From Phoenicibacter sp963592435 (GTDB lineage: Bacteria; Actinomycetota; Coriobacteriia; Coriobacteriales; Eggerthellaceae): DNA of 64,000 bases. The stretch covers positions 45,696 through 109,695 of the forward strand of contig CAVAWT010000002.1 of NCBI GenBank assembly GCA_963592435.1, given 5' to 3'. Position 1 is the first letter of the stretch. Each line of letters starts with the position of its first letter. The position numbers and the translations under genes are program-made. The notes beneath the pieces were generated by a model. The model ran no database searches. It was given only the letters and a program-made list of their open reading frames with translations, and was not told the origin of the DNA. This document shows, piece after piece, positions 35,674 through 44,062 of the stretch.

Positions 35674-36642
35674 TTATCCCTCACATTTAGAAAGAGTTTT
35701 TCTCACCATCAAAACACCAGTAGCCTGCATTGCGAAAGCTATGCAAAAAATTGCTATGCCAATTAGGCTAGAGAAAAAAGGCGTCAAAAAACCAGGACTC
35801 ATAAACGAAAACAAAGCAAGCAAAACAAATGGCATTAAAGTGACGATCGTCGCTGACATCTTTGCCTGCGTCGTTTGAACGCGCAAAGTTCTTGCAAGCT
35901 CGAGTTCACTTAAAACAGATTGTCTTGCACATTCCAAAACTTCAGATATGGGACCGCCAGCAACATGCTGAACTCTGAAAGCAACAGATATGAATTTTAG
36001 TTCTGGCACAGCTTTAACAGAGTCAAAAACGAGAAGTGCCTCGTCGACGGAAGATCCAAGTTTCATGCGTTTGTGAGCTAACTCAAAAGTTCTGCCAAGA
36101 GGACCTGCACATTCTTTTTCCGCCTGTTCGAAAGTTTGCATCAACGAAAATCCTGAGGCAGTGCAATTTGCCATGCATTGAATCGCATCTGGGACTTGTT
36201 CTCTCATATCATTTGTTGCCTTTGTCAAATGCGATCCAGAAAAAGTTAGAATTCCAACAAACGTGCAAAGCCCTGCAGAGATTCCAAAGACTGGCGATCC
36301 TGAAACGATGAGACCCAAAATGCAAGCCACAATTGAAACAAGAAAGAGAAATGAAGTTACTTGTGGCAAAGTCGCTTTCTTGCCTCGCAGTGTTAATAAC
36401 ACGCATAAGTTCTCAGCACCTTTTTTAACAAACGAGAAGCGCAAAAGAGTGCTAGCAGGTCTAAAAAACAATCTCTCAGAAACGACACATAATTGCTCCA
36501 ACTTTGACTTCTTGACATCTTGGCTTACAACAATTGCAATTTTCTTTTTTGTCATCAATTCGAAAACGGAATTTAAAACGAATTTAAAACAAATCAAAGT
36601 TAATGCAAAGACGATTAGGGCGATTATTAGTTCTATATTCAC
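35674..36642 (-). CDS. tadB: TadB-like pilus assembly membrane protein
   Basis: 322 residues, the other F-domain protein of the Tad platform. It contains VPDAIQCMANCTASGFSLMQ, HVAGGPISEVLECARQ and C-terminal membrane helices. The last four bases of tadA overlap its start, so translation is coupled. Role: platform on which pilin monomers are added to the growing Flp fibre. Confidence 0.88.
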   Translation of the reverse strand: MNIELIIALIVFALTLICFKFVLNSVFELMTKKKIAIVVSQDVKKSKLEQLCVVSERLFFRPASTLLRFSFVKKGAENLCVLLTLRGKKATLPQVTSFLFLVSIVACILGLIVSGSPVFGISAGLCTFVGILTFSGSHLTKATNDMREQVPDAIQCMANCTASGFSLMQTFEQAEKECAGPLGRTFELAHKRMKLGSSVDEALLVFDSVKAVPELKFISVAFRVQHVAGGPISEVLECARQSVLSELELARTLRVQTTQAKMSATIVTLMPFVLLALFSFMSPGFLTPFFSSLIGIAIFCIAFAMQATGVLMVRKTLSKCEG

Positions 36643-37925
36643 TTTTCCTCACTCACTTCTTCTTCGCTCCAAATTCCCACCTCATCAAAAGCTGGTCTTA
36701 AATAGACTTGTTCAATCTTCATTTTTCTTAAGTCCCTATCAAAATCAACGTGAGCAATTTCGGACAAGAACCTATTGCCGTGCCCATCCCTTTTAACTTG
36801 AACGATATAATCAAAAGCGCTACCCAACTGCGACATTATCGAATCCACAGGCAGATCGACTGCATATCTAACAAGCGCCGTCATTCTCTCAATGACATCT
36901 GATGTTGAGTTTGCATGGAGTGTTGTCAGCGAACCATCGTGCCCAGTGTTCATTGCTTGTAGCATGTCGAGTGCTTCTCCACCCCTGCACTCTCCAACAA
37001 TTATTCTGTCAGGACGCATACGAAGCGCGTTCTTAACCAAATCGCGAATTGAAACTTCTCCAGTCCCTTCGGAGTTCTGTGGTCTTGCTTCAAGTCTCAC
37101 AACGTGCACACCTTTGTCAAATTTGAGCTCCAGTGAGTCTTCGATTGTTATAACTCGCTCAGTTGGAGGAATCTCGCAGCTCATAGCATTCAACATCGTC
37201 GTTTTTCCTGACCCAGTTCCGCCAGATACAACAATGTTCTTTCGTTGCGTGACTGCACTTTTCAAAAAATCCAAAACTTCAATCTCTAACGATCCTTTGT
37301 CCAACATTTCGTCAAGTGGCATAACATTTCTTGTGAATGCTCTAATTGTCACAACAGGTCCATCTGGAGACAGGGGTGGTATTATTGCGTTTACGCGATG
37401 ACCCTGTGGAAGCCTCGCGTTGACCATCGGAGAGGACTCATCAATTCTTCTGCCTAGCGGTGAGAGGATTTTGTCAATCAACACTCTCACTTGCTCATCA
37501 TTTGCAAACTTCAAATCAGTCTTTTCAATGACGCCTTTCCGTTCCGCGTATATGCTCGATGAGCCATTAATCATAATTTCTGTTATCTCTTCATCTTCGA
37601 TAAGAGACTCTATTGGACCCATCCCAAACACAACATCTATCAATGACTGTGAGAGCTCATCTTTTTGTTCTTGGGTGAGACTTTGGGCTGGCAAATTAAT
37701 AAAAACTTGCTTGCAAGCAGCCAAAAGTTCAGACTTTGCACGTGACGGATCTTTGACGAGCAAATCTGCGAGATCGTCAAGAGACACAAACTTCTGGACT
37801 TCATCTCGCAGCACCTGCACGTTATTAACGCTTTGTGAATCTGATTTGCAAGGTGTCTCGAAGTTTTCCTTATTATCAAACTCTCCTTCCACCTCAACGG
37901 CTCTGACCATTTCTAGTAAGCTCAT
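36639..37925 (-). CDS. tadA: TadA/CpaF secretion ATPase
   Basis: 428 residues, PilT/VirB11-like ATPase. Walker A is VVSGGTGSGKTTMLNAM, the Asp box is ITIEDSLEL, Walker B is RIIVGECRGGEAL, and the His box is THDGSLTTLHA-like (NTGHDGSLTTLHAN). An N-terminal helical domain precedes EEITEIMINGSSSIY. It powers Flp pilus assembly at the cytoplasmic face. It overlaps tadZ and tadB by four bases each. Confidence 0.94.
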   Translation of the reverse strand: MSLLEMVRAVEVEGEFDNKENFETPCKSDSQSVNNVQVLRDEVQKFVSLDDLADLLVKDPSRAKSELLAACKQVFINLPAQSLTQEQKDELSQSLIDVVFGMGPIESLIEDEEITEIMINGSSSIYAERKGVIEKTDLKFANDEQVRVLIDKILSPLGRRIDESSPMVNARLPQGHRVNAIIPPLSPDGPVVTIRAFTRNVMPLDEMLDKGSLEIEVLDFLKSAVTQRKNIVVSGGTGSGKTTMLNAMSCEIPPTERVITIEDSLELKFDKGVHVVRLEARPQNSEGTGEVSIRDLVKNALRMRPDRIIVGECRGGEALDMLQAMNTGHDGSLTTLHANSTSDVIERMTALVRYAVDLPVDSIMSQLGSAFDYIVQVKRDGHGNRFLSEIAHVDFDRDLRKMKIEQVYLRPAFDEVGIWSEEEVSEEK

Positions 37926-39193
37926 CTTCTTGCTCTCTTCCTGCGACGCCCATCTTCTTTTTGTTTATCAAAGCTGAGCGGGCATACGTCTTTTAGCATT
38001 TCAAAAAGGGAGGTCGCAAGAGAATTTCTCTGTTTGACGAGATCAATTGCACTCCCGAGACACATCTTCTCTTCAACGTCGATTCCGCCTTCTGACAGTT
38101 CAAAGACTTCACATCCACCAAATGCTGGCGCAACATCTGAGCTTGATAAAGTGCTCTTTTTGCAACATCTGTTCAAGGCGAACCTAAAAGGTTGACTTGA
38201 TATGTTTAATCTTGAAGCAAGATCTAATGCATGTTTGCATCCACGCACAGAACTGACTCTTTGATCAATCAAAAACAAAGACATTGAAGACATCTTCAAC
38301 AGATCAGCGTGAATGTCGCTCCAGCAAGAGCCTGTGTTAATTACAATTATTTCTGCAAATCTGGAAGACTGCGCAACAATGTCAGTCATCCTGTTTGCCA
38401 CAACCTCACACAACTCAAGCCTTGATGGAGAAGATAAAATGACTGGGAATTCACTGTCAAAATCTGATGTAGTAGATAAGTTCGATATGTCTTTAGCAAC
38501 TTCTTCTGAAGCCAGAACAGGAGCACCTTTAAAGGCATTTTTTAAATCACCAAACTGCAAATCAAAGTCAAGGAGCATTGTTTTGTAGCCGAGAGACTTG
38601 AACAATTGCGCTGACAAAGCTGCCACAGTTGACTTTCCTGCTCCTCCAGATCCAGAAAAGACACTCATAACCCAACAGCCGGACTCAATTTTGGGAATAA
38701 ATGAGTTCTTATCAATGTCGGGAGGATCAAGATAGCTTTCATCATCCATGTAAGGAGACAAGAGATAGGGCTCATCAACTTCCATGTCATGCTCGTAATC
38801 AAAATCGCGAGGTTGTGGCTTTTCTTCATAGTCGTCACGAGGCATTTCTTTCTCAATCAGTGATCTTAAAGTTGAAAAATCGACAACATCATTTAATCCG
38901 CACGCTTCTGTCCGAGAACGCAACGATCCACTCAGTTTATTGACGACAAGATAAACTGGCATATCAGAATTGTCATGTTTGATCGCAGCAGCTAAATTGA
39001 TGGCATCAAGGTCATCGCTAGAAACAATCAAAACGTTTGACAGATCATTTAAATTTTTTGCAATGCTCCGAGCTTTTGCCCCACATGACTCCAGGATCAC
39101 ATCATTATTCCTGATAAAGTTACAATCAAGTCCGATGCGATCTAACCGTCCCTGAAGCTCTGAATCCAAGCAGATTAACGCTCTATTTCTCAT
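37922..39193 (-). CDS. tadZ: TadZ/CpaE-like localisation ATPase
   Basis: 423 residues. A receiver-like atypical N-terminal domain (about 1-120) is followed by an acidic linker and a ParA/MinD-type ATPase domain with the deviant Walker A FSGSGGAGKSTVAALSAQLF and LLDFDLQFGDLKNAF. It ends with a basic tail (GRRRKRARR). In other bacteria TadZ positions the pilus machine at the pole. It overlaps rcpC by 11 bases. Confidence 0.85.
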   Translation of the reverse strand: MRNRALICLDSELQGRLDRIGLDCNFIRNNDVILESCGAKARSIAKNLNDLSNVLIVSSDDLDAINLAAAIKHDNSDMPVYLVVNKLSGSLRSRTEACGLNDVVDFSTLRSLIEKEMPRDDYEEKPQPRDFDYEHDMEVDEPYLLSPYMDDESYLDPPDIDKNSFIPKIESGCWVMSVFSGSGGAGKSTVAALSAQLFKSLGYKTMLLDFDLQFGDLKNAFKGAPVLASEEVAKDISNLSTTSDFDSEFPVILSSPSRLELCEVVANRMTDIVAQSSRFAEIIVINTGSCWSDIHADLLKMSSMSLFLIDQRVSSVRGCKHALDLASRLNISSQPFRFALNRCCKKSTLSSSDVAPAFGGCEVFELSEGGIDVEEKMCLGSAIDLVKQRNSLATSLFEMLKDVCPLSFDKQKEDGRRRKRARR

Positions 39194-39983
39194 TTACTTC
39201 ACCTCCACTCAATGTGTCAGTTCCAAAACTCGATTGGGTGCTAGATGTAGACTTCGTTGAACTTTTTGACGATGATTCAGAAGATGAAGTTTTCTGTGAA
39301 CCCGTTTGTGAAGCGTACTCCTCACCTCCTTCTCCTGATGGCAAAACAACATAGAGCTTTAGTTTCTGAGCTGCACTGACAACTTCCTGAGCACTGTCTT
39401 TTTCAACAGCGACAGTGACCCACTTCGTTTCAGAATCAACCGATTTATCGGAATTAGATGTTTCTAAAATTTGAACATTTGAACAAATTTTTGATGTCGT
39501 TGAAGAACCCGTTGCATAAATGTCAACTTTCTGATTAACCTTCAAAGTTCCGCCAACTGATGAAGTGTCATCAAGCGGAATCGAGACGGCGACCATTCCA
39601 CTTGGAACGCTGATCGAAGAATCCTGAGATTGAAAGCGAGCTGAGCAGACAACCTCACCTTTTAAAATGCTTGAACCCAGTTGCTTGCCAACACAATCCT
39701 TCTTTGAGGTTGCAACATTTTCTGGCAAAAGTGAACTTACCCACTGTTTGACCTCAACGTCAGTGTCTTTTAAAGTCTCGCCTGCTGCAATGTCACGCTT
39801 AGCAACACAAACTTCAGTTTGAGACCCTCCGAACTTCTCAGCCAACTGTTTTTGTTGAGCAGCAGATTCGCTTTTAACACTTGTCAAAAAACAAATTGCG
39901 CAAAGTGCAGCTAACAAACCGCTCAAAATCGCGACTTTCATGTTCCGATCAAGTCTTGAAAAGACATTTAATTTTAACTTCAC
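39183..39983 (-). CDS. rcpC: RcpC/CpaB-like pilus assembly protein with SAF domain
   Basis: About 266 residues. A single membrane helix (MKVAILSGLLAALCAICFLT) precedes a SAF domain (VCVAKRDIAAGETLKDTDVEVKQW) and a RcpC-type beta region. A Ser/Thr-rich tail ends the protein. The GTG at 39983 is preferred because AGGAGG lies four bases upstream; an ATG 14 codons earlier (40025) lacks one. It is the first gene of the Tad operon and binds the assembly base or peptidoglycan according to family models. Confidence 0.82.
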   Translation of the reverse strand: MKLKLNVFSRLDRNMKVAILSGLLAALCAICFLTSVKSESAAQQKQLAEKFGGSQTEVCVAKRDIAAGETLKDTDVEVKQWVSSLLPENVATSKKDCVGKQLGSSILKGEVVCSARFQSQDSSISVPSGMVAVSIPLDDTSSVGGTLKVNQKVDIYATGSSTTSKICSNVQILETSNSDKSVDSETKWVTVAVEKDSAQEVVSAAQKLKLYVVLPSGEGGEEYASQTGSQKTSSSESSSKSSTKSTSSTQSSFGTDTLSGGEVNEK

Positions 39984-40134
39984 GTTTCCTCCTAATTTAA
40001 ATTTGACAAAATAACAAATAATCAAAAACGCTTAAATTCAGTATCGAATGAAGATTCCATAAAAACAGGAATGAAAAGCTTTTCATTTGATTTAAATTTC
40101 GTGAAAACAATAATGAAACAACAAGTGTGTGAAT

Positions 40135-40155
40135 AGTGAAGAAAAAATTGAAAAT
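40135..40155 (+). repeat. Direct repeat copy 1 (21 bases)
   Basis: AGTGAAGAAAAAATTGAAAA plus T, identical to the copy at 40226-40246; start-to-start distance 91 bases. Sequence after both copies is also similar (GTGAC versus TGACC). Confidence 0.8.
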
Positions 40156-40225
40156 GTGACAAGTGAAAAAATGAAGATAAATGAATGCCTACCTCGGATA
40201 AATATGCAAAATTTGACAGTCTAAA

Positions 40226-40246
40226 AGTGAAGAAAAAATTGAAAAT
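40226..40246 (+). repeat. Direct repeat copy 2 (21 bases)
   Basis: Perfect second copy of the repeat at 40135-40155. Confidence 0.8.
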
Positions 40247-40407
40247 TGACCAAAATTCCAAAACATTTACAAATCGAAAAATTAAAAGCAAAAGAACGTG
40301 AGTTGACTCCCAACCTAATTTAGACCGAACATTTGAACAGACAAAATCAAAGAAATACATTATTTAAAAAATTTTTCTTAAACTTAAATTGCGTATAAGA
40401 ACTTTTA

Positions 40408-40430
40408 TGTTTTAACGCGAGTTAAACATA
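40408..40430. promoter_or_regulatory. Inverted repeat upstream of the response-regulator gene
   Basis: ATGTTTTAAC-GCGA-GTTAAACAT forms near-perfect arms (one extra T) 61-83 bases before the regulator ATG. Possible autoregulatory or other operator; position is the only support. Confidence 0.35.
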
Positions 40431-40490
40431 CAATTAAGGTGTTATAAAATTTATAAAATAAAGAGCAATTACAAAGGTTAATGAAACGAT

Positions 40491-41168
40491 ATGCAGATTT
40501 TGTTAGTTGAAGACAACAAGCGACTCTCCGATGCAATGGCAGAGATAATGCGAGGTCAGAGCTATGTTGTCGACTGTGTTTTTGATGGAGAAGACGGAAT
40601 CTTTTATGCAAAGCAACATGATTATGACATAATTGTGCTCGATGTCATGCTCCCAAAAAAAGATGGCTTCGAAGTCTTAAATGAGCTTCGATGTTCAAAT
40701 GTAACAACACCTGTTCTTATGTTAACAGCAAGGGACGCTGTTGCTGACAAGGTGAAAGGCCTCGATGCAGGGGCAGATGATTATATGACAAAGCCTTTCG
40801 TTCCTGCAGAATTGCTCGCAAGAATTAGAAGTCTCACGCGAAGAAACATGGGCACTGTCGGCAACTCTCTCACTTTCGGAGATTTGGACCTTGACGAAGA
40901 AACGTGTGAGCTGAAATGCAAAGACAGATGCGTGCAGTTGGGCAATAAAGAGCTCGGTGTCATGCGCGAGCTTCTTCTCAACAGCTCTAGTGTCACTTCC
41001 AAAGAAAACCTGATAGAAAACGTTTGGGGTTACGACTCCGATATTGAAGAAAACAACGTTGAGGCCTACGTTTCGTTTTTGAGAAAAAAACTGAAATTTT
41101 TGGAGTCAAATGTCAAGATAACAACGCTCAGAATGCTTGGTTACAAACTAGAAATTAATGAGGACTAA
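40491..41168 (+). CDS. OmpR/PhoB-family response regulator
   Basis: 225 residues. Receiver domain with acidic pocket VEDN, phospho-acceptor Asp51 (IIVLDVMLP), Thr79 and Lys101 (DDYMTKPF). The C-terminal winged-helix domain (about 130-225) has ELGVMRELLLN and the recognition helix VEAYVSFLRKKL. The downstream kinase gene overlaps it by 11 bases. It lies divergent from the Tad operon, so control of pilus genes is possible but unproven. Confidence 0.94.
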   Translation: MQILLVEDNKRLSDAMAEIMRGQSYVVDCVFDGEDGIFYAKQHDYDIIVLDVMLPKKDGFEVLNELRCSNVTTPVLMLTARDAVADKVKGLDAGADDYMTKPFVPAELLARIRSLTRRNMGTVGNSLTFGDLDLDEETCELKCKDRCVQLGNKELGVMRELLLNSSSVTSKENLIENVWGYDSDIEENNVEAYVSFLRKKLKFLESNVKITTLRMLGYKLEINED

Positions 41169-42474
41169 ATTGGATCAACAGTTACTAAAAAAATTAAAGC
41201 GTAAATTTGTTTTTACTAACATGGTCCTTGTTTTTTTGGTGCTTGCAAGCGTTTTTGTAATAGTGTCCGCTATCAACTTCACACAATGTGAAAATCAAGT
41301 TTATATGGCACTGGAGCGCCAAGCAACACAAAACCAGCAACCACAAGACATTGGGAGAGACGCAAACATTGCTCTCGATTCAAACCGTCCTCCGAACAAC
41401 GAGCTTGTTCAAACTCCGCAAGAGCCTCGAGAAATGAAAAATGATGAGATCGTTGCGGCATCGACTTTTGAAGTTGACTCAACTGGAAACGTCACTGCAA
41501 CGATTGGAGACCTTCTTAATTTAGATGAAAACGTTAGATCCAGCGCAATCAGTGAATCATGTCAAAAACTTGCCAACCAATCACAAACTAAAGGATTTTT
41601 AGACAACTATAAGCTCTATTTCTTTGCAAAAAATTTGAATGGAAAAACAATCGTTTCGTTTGCTTCACAAAATTATGTCTACACTTCAATGGCTTCACTC
41701 GGCTTAAACCTCGGGGCTTCATGCGCCGTAGCGTTAGTCGTGTTTTTCATAATAAGCTTCTTCCTTGCTAAATGGGCGCTTCGCCCAGTAGAGAAGGCAT
41801 GGGAGCAACAAAGTCGATTCATAGCTGACGCAAGCCATGAGTTAAAAACACCTCTAACAGTCATCCTTGCCAACGTGTCAATCCTAAAAAAAGAATTAAA
41901 AGACTATCCCACAGCCGTAAAGTGGATATCCAGCACAGAATCAGAAGCAAAAGACATGGAAGTTCTTGTCGAAGACATGCTTGAGCTTGCCAAAGCAGAA
42001 GCCCAAGAAAAAAGCAACAACTTTAAAAAAATTGACTTTTCAAAAATTGTTGAGTCTTGCGCACTTCATTTTGAGTCTGTCGCATTTGAAAACGGAAGCG
42101 AGATTGAAGAGAAAATCGAGCCGAATGCGCTTGTTAATGGGGATGAAAACCAGCTAAAGCGCCTCGTGTCAACATTGATCGAAAATGCTTGTAAATATTC
42201 AAACAACACTAAAGACATAGAAATTAAATTGAAGAACTCAATCAACAATTGCGAGTTGAGCGTTTCAAACCCAAGCGAAGATGTTACAGAAGAGCAACTT
42301 GCTCACATGTTCGACAGGTTTTATAGGGCAGATAAGGCACGAAGCGGTCAAACTATGAGTTATGGGCTTGGGCTTTCAATCGCAAAAGAGATTGTTAACT
42401 CTCACAACGGCGAAATTGATGTCAAGAGCGAAGACGGCTTCACAACTTTCACTGTCAAGCTTCCCAAAATTTAA
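41158..42474 (+). CDS. Sensor histidine kinase
   Basis: 438 residues. Two membrane helices (about 19-39 and 181-204) flank a ~140-residue extracellular sensor that is Gln/Pro/Asn-rich near residues 55-95. HisKA has His227 in FIADASHELKTPL. HATPase_c shows the N box LIENACKYS and the G box YGLGLSIAKEI. Stimulus unknown. An alternative TTG start four codons in would remove most of the overlap with the regulator gene. Confidence 0.93.
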   Translation: MRTKLDQQLLKKLKRKFVFTNMVLVFLVLASVFVIVSAINFTQCENQVYMALERQATQNQQPQDIGRDANIALDSNRPPNNELVQTPQEPREMKNDEIVAASTFEVDSTGNVTATIGDLLNLDENVRSSAISESCQKLANQSQTKGFLDNYKLYFFAKNLNGKTIVSFASQNYVYTSMASLGLNLGASCAVALVVFFIISFFLAKWALRPVEKAWEQQSRFIADASHELKTPLTVILANVSILKKELKDYPTAVKWISSTESEAKDMEVLVEDMLELAKAEAQEKSNNFKKIDFSKIVESCALHFESVAFENGSEIEEKIEPNALVNGDENQLKRLVSTLIENACKYSNNTKDIEIKLKNSINNCELSVSNPSEDVTEEQLAHMFDRFYRADKARSGQTMSYGLGLSIAKEIVNSHNGEIDVKSEDGFTTFTVKLPKI

Positions 42475-42522
42475 AAGTAAGTTTTCTACGCTATTAAATT
42501 GCCTCTTTTTAAAGCGTCAAAA

Positions 42523-44007
42523 TTAAAAGAACTCGCTTAAGCACTTCTCAATTCTTGCCAAGACATCTTCTCTTTTCATCAAGACGATTGACTCAAAAAG
42601 TGGAGGCGAGACCATGTTTCCAGCCACCGCAACACGAATCGGCTGAAAAATCAATTTTGGTTTTAATCCAGCCTCTTCTCCTTTTGCTCTTACCTTGCTC
42701 TGCAAAGAGTCGAAATCCCACTCATTGGCATCATCGCTCAAAACATCGAGAGCAATTTTGAGAGCAACATCAGCTTGCGCTCCTTCTTTTAGAAGAACTT
42801 TTTTAACAGATTTTTCATCGAAAACAACGTCATCATCCCAGAAGAAATACTCCAGCTTTTCTGGCAACTCGTTGAACCGAGACATTCTTTCTATGACAAG
42901 AGGACAAAGCTGTTTCGCGAAGTCCTCATCAACTTTAACGTGCGAATCAACTGCGCCTTTTGTCTTTAAAATCCAAGGCAGAGCAACTTTTGTCCAGTCT
43001 TCAACACTCATCTCACGAATGTAGGCACCGTTCATCCAATCGAGCTTCGTTTCGTCAAAAATGCAATCTTTTTTATTTATGCGAGAAAGCGAAAATTCCT
43101 TTTTCAAAACGTCGCGAGGAATAATCGTCGTTTCACCATCGAGCGACCAGCCCAAAAGCGCAAGGAAGTTGACCATGACATCTGATAGATAGCCAGCGTC
43201 TCTGTATTCCTCAACGTTTGTTGCGCCGTGTCTTTTTGACAGCTTTTTACCATCAGATCCTAAAATCATTGGCAAGTGTGCAAAAGTTGGAACTTCAAAA
43301 CCGAGTGCCTCATAAATAAGAATTTGGCGAGGAGTGTTTGAAAGATGATCGTCACCACGAACAACATGAGTTATCTTCATATTGGCATCATCACAAACAA
43401 CCGCGAAGTTATAAGTCGGCATCCCGTCGGTCCTAACTAAAATGAGGTCATCCATCACATCACATGGAAATTCCATGCTTCCATAAACTTCATCATCAAA
43501 ATGGATCGGACCATGGTCTTTTGGAACTTTCAATCTCCAAACGTGAGGCTCCCCCGCCTCAATTCTTGCCTTTGCTTCATCTTTTGAAAGTTTTCTGCAA
43601 GTGCCATCATATCCAGAATAGCCACCCTGCTCCTTCTCAGCTATTTTTCGCTTTTCGTCGAGCTCTTCTTTAGTGCAAAAACAAGGGTAGGCATTACCGT
43701 CATCAATTAATTTCTTTAAAGCAACTTTATATGTCTCCATTCTTTCAGTCTGAAAATAGGGACCAAACTCTCCCCCGACTGTTGGACCTTCATCCCAATC
43801 AAGACCAAGCCAAGACAGAGCACGAAGGATGATTTGCGTGTTTTCCTCAGTTGAGCGCTCTCGGTCTGTGTCTTCAATCCGAAGGATGAACTTTCCACCC
43901 TGAGATCTTGCATAAGCCCAGTTATAAATTGCAGTCCTTGCACCCCCGATGTGCAACATTCCAGTTGGGGACGGCGCAAAGCGAACTCTGACTTCGTTGT
44001 TAATCAT
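42523..44007 (-). CDS. gltX: Glutamyl-tRNA synthetase
   Basis: About 494 residues from ATG at 44007 (VRVRFAPSPTGMLHIGGART, containing the HIGH-type HIGG). The KMSKS-like loop is KKLSKRHGA. GGAG lies upstream of this ATG; a farther in-frame ATG at 44076 would overlap mfd and add 23 non-family residues. It charges tRNA-Glu and possibly tRNA-Gln (if a GatCAB route exists, not visible here). Located 55 bases after mfd. Confidence 0.96.
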   Translation of the reverse strand: MINNEVRVRFAPSPTGMLHIGGARTAIYNWAYARSQGGKFILRIEDTDRERSTEENTQIILRALSWLGLDWDEGPTVGGEFGPYFQTERMETYKVALKKLIDDGNAYPCFCTKEELDEKRKIAEKEQGGYSGYDGTCRKLSKDEAKARIEAGEPHVWRLKVPKDHGPIHFDDEVYGSMEFPCDVMDDLILVRTDGMPTYNFAVVCDDANMKITHVVRGDDHLSNTPRQILIYEALGFEVPTFAHLPMILGSDGKKLSKRHGATNVEEYRDAGYLSDVMVNFLALLGWSLDGETTIIPRDVLKKEFSLSRINKKDCIFDETKLDWMNGAYIREMSVEDWTKVALPWILKTKGAVDSHVKVDEDFAKQLCPLVIERMSRFNELPEKLEYFFWDDDVVFDEKSVKKVLLKEGAQADVALKIALDVLSDDANEWDFDSLQSKVRAKGEEAGLKPKLIFQPIRVAVAGNMVSPPLFESIVLMKREDVLARIEKCLSEFF

Positions 44008-44062
44008 TTTTATTGACTCCAAGCTGTTTTTATTTAAGTTTATTAAAAAAGATAAGAAAAGA

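Larger units (their letters stand above)
39984..40490. other. AT-rich divergent intergenic region between Tad operon and two-component system
   Basis: About 500 bases without a convincing gene; a 112-codon minus frame here is low-complexity Phe/Leu/Ser and lacks a ribosome binding site. It holds a 21-base direct repeat, many GTGAA/ATGAA words in the 40110-40190 stretch, and an inverted repeat near 40408-40430. Promoters for both flanking operons must lie here, but none matches consensus well. Confidence 0.6.

Noticed and set aside
40022..40360. 112-codon minus frame in the Tad/two-component intergenic region
   Set aside because: Low-complexity Phe/Leu/Ser composition from AT-rich DNA, no ribosome binding site, overlaps direct repeats.
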